From Micrasema longulum (taxonomy: Eukaryota; Arthropoda; Insecta; Trichoptera; Brachycentridae): DNA of 64,000 nt. A program made the translations under genes and the position numbers. The notes under the pieces are model-generated. The model ran no database searches, was not told the DNA's origin, and was given only the letters and a program-made list of their open reading frames with translations. The stretch covers positions 124,001 to 188,000 of the forward strand of contig JAGVSM010001386.1 in NCBI GenBank assembly GCA_022494885.1, in the 5' to 3' direction. Shown here piece by piece: positions 21,446-32,929 of this stretch; the stretch's first letter is position 1, and every line of letters starts with the position of its first letter.

Positions 21446-21708
21446 CGCAGTCGTGCAAGAATGAGAGAGCGGCTCGCTAACTCAGCACAATATTCAACAA
21501 TACTTTTCGTTCGTAAATAATTACGGAGCCAAAGCGAGCGCGAATACAAATGTCGATTGTGGACAAAGGTAGACGGTAATCTTGTACATTTATTTGGTAC
21601 TTTAATACTTATCAGTCTCGTTGAATCAGGAACGTCCAGTGTGTCATTGAAGAGACTCGCAATCAATGGGAAAATAAACTCCTCAAATATCGATACAATA
21701 TCATTCAC
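21446..21708 (-). pseudogene. Probable jockey-like LINE C-terminal fragment
   Basis: The minus frame includes ISIKVPNKCTRLPSTFV, then SLWLRNYLRTKSI. The order ..I...VP...TR...F......SLW.R.LR resembles the RT C-terminal region of jockey-type LINEs. The similarity is short and imperfect. Confidence 0.35.
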
Positions 21709-21719
21709 AAATAACGTAA

Positions 21720-21865
21720 TGAAACTCTTGTATACACAAGTATCCTTGGTTAGAAATCAGTTGGATTACCACTTTACTGTATAGTCTCCTTTTTACAAAG
21801 TCCGCATAAAAAACGTCGGAAGAGTCCAACGAAAATATTAAAGATTTACAAACTTCAAATAACAT
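21720..21865 (+). pseudogene. Jockey-like LINE RT fragment
   Basis: The plus strand encodes LLYTQVSLVRNQLDYHFTV then SPFYKVRIKNVGRVQRK. This matches the jockey/CR1 LINE signature LY.SLVRSQLEY...VWSP...I..VERVQR. The copies at 34600 (+) and 44330 (-) encode the same segment. A TAG replaces the expected Trp codon. Confidence 0.6.
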
Positions 21866-22174
21866 TTAACTATAGAACCAAACAAACACAAATCTTGGTT
21901 ACATTCCTGATTTACATTACTTTAGAAATATATTTGCGTTTAAATGTTGGTTTTTTGCATTACTTTATGTATAAAATATAAACTTAATCGATAAAAATAA
22001 ATATTTTCTGTCTTTTTCATTTTCACAAAATATGTACAGGTATACTTTGTTCATTACTGTAATACAAAGGTATATTAAATTGTAACATACATTTTTGCCG
22101 TATTAGAAATAAATAAACAATAACAATGTAAATATGAACCACGAAAATGAATAGTTTATTTTAATTAAAAAACA

Positions 22175-22335
22175 CATCACCATATTTACTTCTTTTTCGT
22201 TTCCACATCCGCTCCTAAGTGGAGCATGTGGACATAACCAGATGCCTCCATAAGACCTTATCGCACTTATCCAGTCAGCACTCTCGCCTCCTCCCACGTC
22301 AATCTCGCTTCTTCATAGACGGCCTTCCAGGATGG
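22175..22335 (-). pseudogene. RNase H-type LINE, last part of ORF2
   Basis: Read on the minus strand, GGAGGCATCTGGTTATGTCC and ACATGCTCCACTTAGGAGCG match the end of the plus-strand fragment at 30230-30700, where they follow an RNase H/zinc-finger coding region. Upstream lies a W.EE-like coding remnant (ACGTGGGAGGAGGCG). Confidence 0.5.
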
Positions 22336-22889
22336 CGGGAGCCCGCTGTTGTAAAGAAGAGGCAACTTGGGTTTAGGTTATCTTAGGCATGCGCAGCACG
22401 TATCCAACCCAGGTCCACCGCCGTATCCCCAAGACGCCCGTTATAGGAAGCTGCTGCGTCCGTTTCCGGACTTCAACGTTAATTATAATATCTAACCGCT
22501 TTACGCTCAATATTCTTCTCAAGCACTAACTCTCAAAACTCAGAAGTTTGATGTTTTGAGTTTTGGTATGGTGCCAAAATACCATAAACGAGTACTGGTT
22601 TTATACAAGATTTTAATAATCGGCATTTTTTGTATTATATAATTCGTAGATAATATTATTATACTAATAATTAATTTTGATTCCAACTAGAATCTTATCT
22701 TTTTTGACATTTAATTTGGACGATTTGTTTTTGCGAATCTTATTTAAACTATTAGGAAAAGTTGAATTTTGTTCAAATTCGAACGTGGAACAATGCATGA
22801 TAGCACCAAATACGATCTTTTGCATGCAATGAAAGCACCTACCCTTTTTCCGAAACCACATATAAAGTTTATTATAATAAAAATACGTA

Positions 22890-23045
22890 TATAGTTTTAT
22901 TCCACTTTTATTTATAAATTTTTACCAGTGACCGGGTTTGGTCGTGACCGACATCGTCATCGACAGACATCATCAAACCCGGTCACTGGTAAAAATTTAT
23001 AAATAGAAGTAGAATAAAACTACATACGTATTCTTATTATTATAA
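22890..23045. repeat. Inverted-repeat hairpin of Penelope-like family 2 ends
   Basis: Arms contain GTTTTATTCCACTTTTATTT, then ACCAGTGACCGGGTTTG, and the inverted complement. The CCAGTGACCGG element also occurs at 47118 and 56698 in family 2 copies. The core between the arms is UGACGAUGUCGG..CGACC-AAAC on one strand, a decayed hammerhead-like layout. Confidence 0.5.
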
Positions 23046-23299
23046 TTAAAATGCAGTTCTACCAAGAAATGTTAGTAGAAAAACTCAATATATATACATA
23101 TAAATACTTGTGTCTATCTTCAGTTTCACATATTCACCATCAATTTTTAAAACTAATCAAGCGAAAATGTTATATGTCTTTACAATCAAATTGCCAAAAT
23201 AACAAATCATCAATTTTTTATCAATCAAATACACATAATCTGTACAATCACCTTATTCTCATATCTTATCATGGCAGTGAAGGAATTCAGTGTTAGATA

Positions 23300-23355
23300 C
23301 AAATTGTGCGATCTCAATTTGGACTAACACTAGATCCAAATTGAGATCGCAGTTT
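23300..23355. repeat. Perfect short hairpin
   Basis: TGCGATCTCAATTTGGA (23307) and TCCAAATTGAGATCGCA are exact inverted complements separated by about 11 nt. The hairpin is not tied to any recognised element. Confidence 0.5.
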
Positions 23356-23514
23356 TACACTTCAGATTCTGTTTCAAAAAGGAAGAAGAACGTAGTAATA
23401 CAAAACAACACTCAAATATATATGGGAAATATTTAAACAATTTGCCCAATGTTGTATTGCTCAAACAACAAAGTTAAAACTATTCGCATTACAAAGCACA
23501 TAAGTACATTAAAT

Positions 23515-23650
23515 TATCAAGACACATTTAAGTTTGTAAGTGAAAATTTTTGATGGAAGTTCATTGTAATTTATTATATAAATAAAACACGAGTGATACT
23601 TTAATCCTCGTAAAGTATCACTCGTGTTTTATTTATATAATAAATTATCA
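23515..23650. repeat. Penelope-like family 2 ends, head-to-head hairpin
   Basis: Arms of about 30 bp (TATAAATAAAACACGAGTGA, continuing TACTTTA) are perfect inverted complements around a TCCTCG loop. The upstream segment GTAAGTGAAAATTTTTGATG matches the inverse of 47410-47450, placing this in the family seen at 47068 and 56650. Confidence 0.55.
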
Positions 23651-23654
23651 AGAC

Positions 23655-24470
23655 ACTACTGGCGAAGTCCTAACAGAGATCTTAACATGATCCCTATTAA
23701 ACTCAGGTGAAATTACCCATTTTCATAATACTGATTCCTCACAATATCCTAATTGTCATAATGCTAATAGTAGGAACAATCCGGTGTAAAGACCCTAATC
23801 GTCCCAACAACCTTTTACACCTTAGAGCAGATGGTCCTGAAGCACAGTCAGGGCGCGGTTCTCTCGAGTTCGTCTACTATTTAGATTTGTAATTTACCGC
23901 CTCCATTCCATGGGACAAGAACAACACAGAGTTCAGTTCAGATAACCGATCCAAGTACCCTAGTATGTATTTATTTATCTAAAGGGATTGAGTTATCATG
24001 GTAGGCCTTTACCCAGCTCCTCCCACTTTTCCACCCATTCGCTCACAAAATGGACAAACGCTTTGACGTTTTTCTAACGATCTTTCGCATAGACGAACGT
24101 AAAAACCTTCGTTTGATCGGATGCGTGCGGGGTGCATAGTCCGTAGTCTCCCTGAGAAGGTTTCCCGTCGTAACGGCCAAGTTTCATGACTCGTAAAACA
24201 ACGGATTGGTTTATTACTTCCGGATTGATTTTTGATAATGTCAACCGCCGCAATGGATCGGTAACTTTAGGTGTGACCTTTTGTAGGTTATAACTTATAA
24301 CTAATTCACCGACCTATCTTCTTCTTTGCATTGCTTTAAGCTTTCGTTGTCTTTTCTATCCAGATTTTCATGATCCATTACAAAAAATTATTTTAAAAAT
24401 CGTGTAATCTATAATACTTTATTTAATTTATTTATAATATTTATGATTTCATTAAATTGTGAACTTTCTT
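23655..24470. other. Mixed-composition region, possibly unique
   Basis: The region has higher GC than its neighbours, with no long frame and no repeat seen elsewhere in the window. A 61-codon frame at 23707-23892 shows no motif. It might be single-copy host sequence, which I cannot confirm. Confidence 0.3.
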
Positions 24471-24479
24471 AACTGATTA

Positions 24480-24625
24480 TTACCATCACCATCATTACCT
24501 TTTCGCACCTAATGGAGCATAGGGCATTGAATTTGTATATCAATTGCAGCGTAACTTGATATTTTTTGTTACATGAAAATGATTAGTCTAACGCTTCAGG
24601 TGCAAGCCAGTACAGGGACTTTTAA
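24480..24625 (-). repeat. tRNA-derived SINE family 2, tail portion
   Basis: On the minus strand it reads GTACTGGCTTGCACCTGAAG, then TTGATATACAAATTCAATGC and CCATTAGGTGCGAAAAGG, ending in GATGATGG-type repeats. This matches the 3' half of the full copy at 41257-41525. The tRNA-like head is missing. Confidence 0.55.
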
Positions 24626-24699
24626 ATATTGTAGTGTAAAAACAGTGCTTTAAATAAATAGAATTTGAAAAAGAAATAAAGAAAATTTAAATTAAAAAA

Positions 24700-24860
24700 T
24701 TAGGCAGCCTCCATGGTGTAATGGCTAAGACATTTGACTCAAGCACAGAAGGTTTCGGGTTCAATTCCCGGTGCGAACACAAAAACCGAATGTCATTTTC
24801 TCAAGCCCGGGTGTTCTGTGTTGTAATTGACCACTGAAATTGGGCCTCCTGGCCTGTTGT
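24700..24860 (+). repeat. tRNA-derived SINE, family 3
   Basis: A-box-like TGGTGTAATGGCTAAGAC and B-box GGTTCAATTCCC are correctly spaced. They are followed by a unique region ending TGGGCCTCCTGGCCTG and an A10 tract. The ends do not pair as an acceptor stem, so this is a SINE and not a tRNA gene. Confidence 0.6.
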
Positions 24861-25004
24861 GGTGCAAAAAAAAAATTATGTCAACCTAATTTATGGAACT
24901 CTAACAGTATTGCACAGAAAGACGAAAACATCGTCCTGCAGTATATTAACATCTTACCACCACGGAGAAATGAACAGCAAAGGAACGTAGCCCATAAAAA
25001 AAAC

Positions 25005-25290
25005 ACGAATCAACGCCCAGTTCAGTTCAACTTCAGTCAGCTCAGCCAGTCCAAAGACTCAGCTCAACGCAATCACTCAGTTCCAGCATGTAATTTAAGT
25101 GCAGTCTCTTCAACCCATCATCACCGCTACGCTCGCGCTACACAACCAAGCGTTGTATCTTATTTGCCATGTCATAAATACGCATTAAGCAGCAACCTCG
25201 TGTCTTCTGTCAATCTCTAACTGGGGTAGGAGCTCTACCAATCTTAGCAACTAAAATCCTACATTAGTGACCCCAACGTCCTACAAGCTT
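25005..25290 (+). mobile_element. LTR-like end with candidate tRNA-Trp primer-binding site
   Basis: The region shares CACTCAGTTCCA.CATGT, AGTGCAGTCT.TTCAAC, TACGCATTAA and CAATCTCTAACTGGGGTAGG with the minus-strand copy at 60780-60995. Here it ends CCTACA and is followed at about 25266 by TTAGTGACCCCAACGT. That resembles the tRNA-Trp-complementary primer site (TGGTGACCCCRACGT) used by CsRn1/Kabuki-type Ty3 elements. No gag or pol frame follows. It is read as one LTR or 5' end of a decayed element. Confidence 0.45.
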
Positions 25291-25299
25291 TATACCTTG

Positions 25300-27240
25300 T
25301 CCAAGAGCCACATCGCCACAGCTCTTGAAAATCTCCGTAGAGGCTTTTTAAAAATCTTTTATTAATGAAGGGGTTATGCAAAATACAACATCCTATGAAA
25401 TAAAATATTATGCACATCGCTTTAAATTACGAATTAATAAACCCAGATTGCCCTTAATCTGATATTTTTAAATATTAAATTCAGGTATCAGTGTAGCAAT
25501 TTAAATAAAAATAACTTAACAGGCAGCCGTTAAAAAAAGTTCTAATTTATAGCTTATCAGACGATAAAATAATGGCTTTTGAAACCTTTTTCCAAATCCC
25601 AACTTTGAATGGAAAAAAAAACAGGTTGCCGGATTTAAACGATTTCATTTAAATTATTCGATTATCGTATGTAAATAGGCCTACGTAAGTAAATACATTT
25701 AATTTATAAAGGTCTAGAGAATAATGGGGCGTGCATGTAATCTTCGAGCGAATAAACACTTAAATCAATTTGCTATTTTTAAGAGGTTCGTGTCAAAAGG
25801 GTTTTTTCGTGAATTGGAATAAAATATTCTGCTTCGTTCGGTGGGATATTTTGACGAGAGGGCGGAATTTAGTTTGCTAGATTATTTAATATTTGCGGAG
25901 TCCATGTTGACCGAATGGCTAAAAGGTTCCGTAACTAAAGAGCCGGATGGATAAGGGAGGGTTCGGGGAGTCACATCAACCCTCGCCTCGCCTCGGCATA
26001 AATCTGGGATCACATTAGGTCGACGTGATAAACATATTATATTTCCTGTTGCATTTCTGATTGCGGAACGGACTTGCTATTTTCTTTTGTTGCTTTGTTA
26101 TAGCGGGTTTTAATTCGAAATAAATTTTCAGATGACGCTTGTTAGATTATTTGTACGTTCCTTCTATCCGAAAATTTATAATGATAGTAATTGTTGGACT
26201 CTGGTTTATTAATACTATTAAACAATGACGAAGTTCAATGTTTTTTTTATTTGTTACTTAATTATAAAACCAAGTTTTTTTTAATTAAATTTTTATGTTT
26301 CGTAATATAAGCGCCATGAGTTTTGTGTTTCAGAAATAATTCCGCGTGTAACGTTAGAGGTTCTCTTCCGCTTATTCTCGATCAGATCTGCCCATTGGTC
26401 CGTTGACGGTAAGCAATCCAAAAATCTTCCATAACTTTCTTATAATTGGTTAATTCATACAAACTAGTGATGTCATTAGTCACGTAGTTCGTTTTTATGA
26501 AAATATCGATTTTTTCCTTACATTTTTAACTTTTAAAAGGCTGTGGTAAATAATTCTTTTGCGCGCGGTTTTGTAACATCGTGTTACTATATATGGCAAA
26601 AGACGGAATATTCTAAAGTTTAGATATTGAAAAAAAAACATGGGAACAAAATGTTTATTAATTCCTATTATATAATTTATAAAAATAAACATCTAATTTT
26701 GCCCTGTTATGGCAATAAGTAAAAAAATATATAAATGCGCCGCTCACAATTCACGCGCGCATCCCCCATTACAGTCAACAACATACTGAATTTGTTTCAC
26801 ACAACACCAGCTACAGAACAGCGTCTCTGTCTTCCTTGTTACGTTTTCTATCTTCGCGCTCTCTCTAACACAGATGTATTGCTGTATTTGCGGATATCAT
26901 TCTTTGTAAAGCAAGGTTAAATATTTTTTGTATGAAAATCCAGTGAGAAAATGTCCATTTGAAGATTATAAAAAATACAACTTTATAATTAAAAAAAAAA
27001 AAAGAGATATATATCAAGTCTTGTATCTTATGTCAACTAGTAAAACATTCCAGCCACACAAGAGTTAAAAAACTTTGTCGTTTAATTAAATGCTCTAATT
27101 TGTACTGCACGCAAGAAAATATTTAGTCTATCCAATTTCTTGTAGGGTTGAAGTTTCTTATTGCAATTAATGACGTAAGCGCAAAAATATTAAATTGAAT
27201 CCAAAGATGTACAAAATATAGCAAATAAAAAATGTGTTTG
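25300..27240. other. Nothing recognised
   Basis: AT-rich sequence with short mixed segments at 25800-26050 and 26730-26900. The 61-codon frame at 26735-26920 shows no motif, and no repeats shared with other parts of the window were seen. Confidence 0.35.
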
Positions 27241-27244
27241 ATAA

Positions 27245-27425
27245 AACTATTGTTCTTCTGCTTCTTCTTGATGGCGCTTCAGCCCAAGTTGAGCCAAGGC
27301 TCCTTCAACATTTGCCTCCAACTCCGCCTGTCCTTTTCTGCCGTCTTACAATTTGAAAATGGTTGAACCGGTGCTGCATCTTTCTTAACTGTGTCCTACA
27401 ATCTTACCCTAGGTCTTCTTATCAT
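27245..27425 (-). repeat. Dispersed repeat with CTTCTTCTTGATGGCGC edge
   Basis: A CTTCTGCTTCTTCTTGATGG edge is followed by GCTTCAGCCCAAGTTGAGCC, CTCCAACTCCGCCTGTCC and a CTTACCCTAGGTCTTCTTAT segment. This is the inverse of an RTE/SINE-type 3' end with an (AAG)n tail, a form common in arthropods. The family is not resolved. Confidence 0.4.
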
Positions 27426-28434
27426 TTTTTAAAATGAATAAATAAAAAAATAAACACACACGTGTATTTTTAGTTTTATAAAATAAATATAGGCAAATTA
27501 TAGAAAAATAAATTGGAATGACCCTGCAATAATAAATACATGGGTACATATTAAAAAATATTTACTATGCAAATTAATATTCATTTGGCAATTTTCGACC
27601 CGAGTACGGCCCATTGTTTTGCTGCAAACTGTAGCTAACTTAATACCCAATAGTCATAGAATAGTTTTCCCACGTTTAGGCTCCTCTATAACTTGGCGCA
27701 TTATTACTCTGAAGATATTATGGCTTTTATCTTATAGCTGCACTTTAAAAACAGTTGTACTGAAAGTCGTAACCTTGTCCTTAACAGTTGCAATTTAATG
27801 TTTTCGGCATTCAAAAACAAGCATTAAAATTCCCTTTTGACAAACTTTAAAAGATGGTTTTTATTTTACGTAAATTCAAAGCGCAATCTTTTTAAATTTA
27901 TAATAAATCGATTATAATCGACTTGCCTAATTCCAGGCATGAAAATAATTACTAAGAGTAGGAGAATATAAATACAATTTTTTTTTCATAAATTTATTGT
28001 CAAAACAAGTATACAAATTATTTAATACCAGGGAATCTATGTAAAACTAGTAAATAGAAAACGATTACAGGGCGTCTCTTGGTTAGGATAGTCTCCAATT
28101 AATATGTTTTAGCCTATTCTAAGATGGATATTTTTTATGTTTTAAAGTAAAAATAGTTCTAAACTAATGTAATTAAAACAAAAAACTTAAACTACTTAAT
28201 TATAAATGCATAACTGATTAAATATAAGAATTTAATAATATTAGTCAAAATATAAAAACAGTAGTCTTATGTACTTACGTAATTAATTAGTCAACAATGT
28301 ACCACTCGTTTAACTATTTTTATTTTTTTAAAGAAAAAACCCGCTAAACCTCTATTTAGAGGCTTGTCAGCAGTTGAGATAGGGGGGATATGGAACGGGG
28401 TATTGAAAATTACACCACAACACCCAGACCTATT

Positions 28435-28530
28435 TCGAAAAAAATATTTCTTTGTACCTGGTGGGAATCGAACCCGCGACGCCAGTTTCACAGTTGGCCG
28501 TCTTACTAACTGCGGCACGGCGCCTGTAAA
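28435..28530 (-). repeat. tRNA-derived SINE head, family 4
   Basis: On the minus strand GCGCCGTGCCGCAGTTAGTA (A-box region) and GGGTTCGATTCCC (perfect B-box) have tRNA spacing. The presumed acceptor ends do not pair, and the sequence runs straight into non-tRNA DNA, so it is a SINE or tRNA pseudogene. Confidence 0.55.
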
Positions 28531-28620
28531 TAAGAAAATAACAAATGCCGACTATAAAAAGCCCGCACAATACCCATTTTCCTCAACGGGTGCGAATCGT
28601 GATGCTTTACTAGGGCCCTA

Positions 28621-28985
28621 AACAGGAAAATGCTGAGATTCGAGAAAACGTGTCTCAGAAGAATATCGGGTGTGCAGTGCGGTGGTTCGACGTTGCGGGG
28701 AATGAAGAAATAAGAGAAGAGATGCAGAGAACTCCGGTGACAACTGTCATCAAGCGGAGGCGATGCGGTTGGCTGGGTACTGCGGATGCCTCCCGAGAGC
28801 CTCAACTACGCTTGCCTTCTGTAGGCATCAGGTTCTAGACGTCCTGGACGTTCACTACTGACTGTCGACGGTTCACGTCAGAACTACGGGACACGTAACT
28901 GACTTGGAAGGACGGACAGAAGCTGCAGCTGGCAGAGATGCCTGGAGGCTCTTTGTGGACACCAATTGAATCGGCATTCATTTCG
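28621..28985 (+). pseudogene. LINE RT C-terminal fragment (LRMP..RL..A type)
   Basis: Segments across frames read KMLRFEKTCLRRISGVQC, then WVLRMPPESLNYACL, RRPGRSLLTVDG and AGRDAWRLFVD. This order (..W.GHVLRMP..RL..A.....RRPGRP..TW.R....A.DR..WR) is typical of the last ~120 residues of RTE-like LINE polymerases. Multiple frameshifts are present. Confidence 0.55.
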
Positions 28986-29024
28986 TAAAACTTAATTATA
29001 AATTATTATGAAAGTTAAACTTTG

Positions 29025-29195
29025 TTATTAGTTTTACACAATTTTATTATTTTACAAGAACACTACCAGTTTCAAGATTTTTCCCTCTCATTGACGGGTG
29101 ATATAAAAATATAGTTTTATATGTGCCCTCCTGAAACTGTAGTAGTGTTCTTGTAATATGATAAAATTGTGTTACACTAATAACGAAGTTTTATT
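29025..29195. repeat. Inverted repeat hairpin, possible PLE-type end
   Basis: Arms of about 60 bp (ACTTTGTTATTAGTTTTACA, continuing CACAATTTTATTATTTTACA and AGAACACTACCAGTTTCA) recur inverted with about six differences. The central part can form GGG..GATATAAAA with TTTTATAT..CCC followed by UGAAAC, reminiscent of a hammerhead stem II and GAAA box. This is a low-confidence assignment. Confidence 0.4.
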
Positions 29196-29572
29196 TTCAT
29201 AAAAAAATACTTTATACTTCAACAAGGGAGCGGACGAGGAATGATAATGATGATTCATTAACTAATGTTAGTAAATATTAGTATATAACCACTTACCGAC
29301 TTTTTTAGTCTACTGGTTTCAAGACGTACCCTATGGTTCATTGAATTACTTTTGGTATTATGGTAAAAAACTGTAATTTTTTTATTAGTTTGGTGTATAT
29401 AAAATATACTTGGTACATTTTCAATTATTTATTTGACCAATTAACGCTTTTACCTTCTAACGGGCATCTCCAGAGTGATAAATGTCACACTTTTGCTTTC
29501 TCGTTACATACTTAATCTCTAAATTCGAATAAAATATATACATTATTATATGGATAAGTTTCAATAGAAGAA

Positions 29573-29705
29573 AAATGGGGAAGTTATACAGCGTGTAAAG
29601 TGGCTACTTAAAACAACCAATGACAGGTCATAGGCCCTTGTAAATGCCTAGATTTTTATATTTCCTTCTCTAAAATAATATCTATTTCTCTTGTAATTTG
29701 TAAGT
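29573..29705 (-). repeat. Foldback family fragment
   Basis: GTGTAAAGTGGCTACTTAAA, CCAATGACAGGTCATAGGCC and CCTTCTCTAAAATAATATC match one arm of the foldback family. The second arm is absent. Confidence 0.6.
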
Positions 29706-29938
29706 TCATAATGTGTACTCGTCTGCATAATATGTAAATATTAAGCCAATCCAATTCAAAGCTTGGTACGCACAAAGCGGTTATTACCTTTATTCATTAT
29801 TCATATTTAACACCTTAAACGTCACCGTAATTCAAATTCGCATTTCTAACGGAAAATAAACTTGTCATCGGTTTTTATTTCCCGCTAGAAGAGCTACGAT
29901 CGTCCCTCTGCAACATTTCCTGTAAACTCGCACTAGCG

Positions 29939-29990
29939 CAGGCCCGCGCAAACTGCGGCCCGCAGGCCGCATACGGCTTGATTCGCAATT
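29939..29990 (+). mobile_element. hAT-type terminus (CAGGCCCGCGCAAACTGCGG)
   Basis: CAGG..GCAAACTGCGGCCCGC followed by GGCCGCATACGGC is the form of many hAT terminal regions (CAG....GGCCCGCGGGCC..). No transposase or matching right end was identified. Confidence 0.4.
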
Positions 29991-30224
29991 GTGTGTAACT
30001 AAAATGTTATAAATGGAAAAACCCTATTTCCTGCCTTCTAAACACAAAAAAGTGTAATTTAATATTCTAGAATTTATAGACTTATGAAACATATTTCCTT
30101 TATAGCGAGCGGCCACAGAAAGGAGGAATCGAGACTACGTATAAATATGCTGATGCTGAGAATGCTTAGACTTTACAATTAAGTGTCCATGTTCTCAATA
30201 TACGAAACATATATGTTCAATTCT

Positions 30225-30705
30225 GCTGTGTTAGAGCTTATGTTGTGTAAATCGGAAATGAGAGGGTAGATCAGCTAGCCAAGGATGCTACGGTCAAAAA
30301 AGTGAGGTCAAACATTAATAAAGTCTTAATAAGCCATGTTAGGTGATCCCTTTCAAATGCCAAATACAATGAGTGGCGGAAATTATATGAAGAAGAAACT
30401 GACAATAAGTTGATCAAGAAACTTTTCAGAAGCACAGACGAGGCCAAAACATTTTGGAAGCATGAAACGCCTACATACAAATTAACTCAGGCTCTCTCGG
30501 GTCGTGGATGCATGAGGGAATATCTGCATTGCTTTGGGCTGCGAGATGACAGTTGACATATGATGGCATCACTGAGCAGACTATAGAACATATTCTAATA
30601 TACTACCTACTGTTTGATAAGCAAGAGTGATGGCTGATGATAAGATATCATGGAGGCATCTGGTGATGTCCACATGCTTCACTTAGGAGCGGATGTGGAA
30701 AAGAA
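30225..30705 (+). pseudogene. RNase H-type LINE: end of RNase H plus C-terminal zinc-binding region
   Basis: The plus strand reads GNERVDQLAKDATVKKVR, the last RNase H motif (GNE.AD.LAK). It is followed by YNEWRKLYEEETDNKLIKK, FRSTDEAKTFWK, PTYKLTQALSGRGCMREY and LHCFGLRDD, then EQTIEHIL. This matches in layout the C-terminal half of the intact LINE at 61464-64000, where RNase H is followed by LTGHG..YL and the C..C..H..C region. Stops and shifts after the LRDD segment disable it. The fragment at 22175-22335 is the same family. Confidence 0.65.
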
Positions 30706-30769
30706 GAAGGACTACAATATGAACACTTGAAATTTAAAAAAAATGTTCCATTAGTGTTTTACATGCTAC

Positions 30770-31530
30770 ACATCGTTCATTTTAAATTCATCATGCAGCC
30801 CCTCATTCGAAAAGTTTACGCTGGCCTGCTGACTAACACTACCGAAGCTATGGCCTTTTAAGTGCAAATTGAAAAGGCAACCAATTAAGTCTCTTGGGTC
30901 TTTCACGTCGAGCCCCAACAGTAAACTCCCAGCCGAACGACCAACTTGCAAAAAAGTTTACCAGAATTTCAACTCCCGTATTAAATTTTGTAATCCTCTT
31001 TCTGTTTTTGATAACCGACCTGAATTTTAATGGTTATTTGTGGCGGGGGAGTGTGTTTAGTCCTGTCAGTTGTTTTTTGGAAATTCAGTTGGAGGAAATT
31101 AAGGGACGAAGGGATGTTCCAATCTCAATTTTAGGATTCTCGTGAGTCGGCAGTTTGTTGGTGGATTGAGAATGTTCGCTTAAACAAATATTTGGAGGCT
31201 CTACGGATTATTAAAAGTAACATTTATGTATGCGTCAGCTTTTTAAACAATGTGTTTGAAATTTTTTTAGCATTTGTTACGCAGAAGTAACATAATTATG
31301 CAATCAAACGTGAGATTTCCAGTAAAAAGTAAAAAACTGCCCGATAATTGATTTTTTGTTGAAAAAATACTGGATTTAACCCTCTAAGTTTATCAAGTTA
31401 GGTAAATATTGTAACAAATGTAAAAAACCTCTTCGGTAAACAACGGAAAGTAATTGGCTGGTTTCTTCATCCCTGTTCAATTATCTTTAAATAGGAGAGA
31501 AGCCAGAACTTGTTTACAAACATTTGGACA
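30770..31530. other. Nothing recognised
   Basis: Mixed AT-rich sequence. The 83-codon frame at 30894-31145 shows no motif, and no inverted repeats were noted. Confidence 0.35.
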
Positions 31531-31537
31531 CGACTAC

Positions 31538-32325
31538 TACTATTACTACCTTCACGCCGTTTCCCCGTAGGTGTAGGCAGAGAAAATGGACCGCCACACA
31601 CGTCTATCCAGGCATATATTCCTAGCTTCTTCCACATTCATACATCTTGTCATACATGCCCTTCGGTTCTGTCTGCTTTTCACATGACCAGACGTAAGAT
31701 TTTGGTTTATCTAATCATGCCACGTCTTCCTTGGTCGTCCTCGTCTCACGTTACCGTTCATTTTCGCCATATATATTTATTTTATCATTCGTTCGACATG
31801 ACCAAACCATCTCAGAGACCCTTTCTTAATCTTGTCAGTTATACTTGACTCAGATTTACACTCTCGTCTGATATCATCATTCGTAACCCTGTCATACATT
31901 GATTTCCCACACATTCGTCGAAGAGATCGCATTTCAACCGCGTCCTCTCGGCTTTCATCCCTCCTCTGCCAGTTCCATGTTTCACTTCCATAGATAAGTA
32001 TTGGGACTAAAACTCCGTTGTGCACTGCCAGTTTAGCTTCGATTGATATATTTTTAGTAGCAATTAATATAATTAGTACGCCGTTCATTTTGTTGCCCGC
32101 ATTCAATCTCCTTTCAACATATTTTTCTACTATTCCATCTCTTGAAAACATATTTCCTAGATACACAAATTCTTCAACCCGTTCTAGACATTCGTTGTTT
32201 ACATTTATTATGCAGACAGTAACCTCACTTCCCCTTTCAAATATCATCACTTTTGACTTACTTTCGTTCATCGTCAATTCGCTCTCCAGGCATACATCAT
32301 ACATTCTAGAGACTATTTGTTGCAT
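31538..32325 (-). pseudogene. RTE-like LINE: best-preserved RT C-terminus with 3' tail
   Basis: A 182-codon minus-strand frame reads MYDVCLESELTMNESKSKV, EEFVYLGNMFSRDG, ERRLNAGNKMNG, LAVHNGVLVPILIYGSETW, SLRRMCGKSMYDR and GSLRWFGHVERM. These are the successive hallmarks of the region after FADD in RTE-like/jockey-superfamily LINE polymerases: N..KSK, YLG, LYGSETW, LRR..G, and RW.GH. The catalytic part is missing, so the insertion is 5'-truncated. Downstream to 31538 lies the non-coding 3' end with a TACTACTA tail. It serves as reference for the decayed copies at 3955, 10834 and 50490. Confidence 0.7.
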
Positions 32326-32406
32326 TTGGACATATTTAAAATATTGTCGATTAAGCCGACCGGTAGACCAAACGCTTCTTACAAGAAGAAGAATAAAAAT
32401 AAAATA

Positions 32407-32912
32407 AAATTATTAACATATTACAACAGAGATGAAGAACATTTAAGAGAAGGTAATATAGAAGTCCAGGCATCTACAGGTCTTATGACCTGTCGATGGC
32501 TGGTTTAAGTGGCCACTTTACACACTGTGTAACATTCACCATTCTGCCCATATTTGAACATCTATATTCCTTCAATTTTTTCATCTGTTGATGTTTGTGA
32601 AGTTAAAGAGCTGAAACCTTTATTTATGCGGGTGAGATTCATCTAATTGAACTATTTAACCTACATACTAGGCAACGCCTGAAAATATTATTTGTTCAAA
32701 TATAGGCAGAATGGTGAATGTTACACAGTGTGTAAAGTGGCCACTTAAACCAGCCATTGACAGGTCATAAGCCCTTTAGATACCTAGACTTCCATATTAC
32801 CTTCTCTTAAATGTTCTTCATCTCTGTTGTAATATATTAATATAAACAGCTCCCCAGGAAGTTGAATCCAGTCCTTGTCTACAAAAATTTGGACAAACTC
32901 AAAATATTGTTA
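32407..32912. mobile_element. Foldback element, copy with complete arms
   Basis: The left arm starts ATTACAACAGAGATGAAGAA and runs through GGCTGGTTTAAGTGGCCACT to GAACATCTATATTCCTTC. The right arm (32695-32835) is its inverted complement, and the extra outer segment (GAATCCAGTCCTTGTCTACA, then TTGGACAAACTCAAAATATT) follows on the right. The middle holds AAAGAGCTGAAACC and ACTAGGCAACGCCTGAAA. Confidence 0.7.
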
Positions 32913-32929
32913 ATATGTAGGTATTTTCA

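Noticed and set aside
28440..28530. Possible functional tRNA on the minus strand
   Set aside because: A and B boxes are good but the 5' and 3' ends do not pair and no proper terminator follows.
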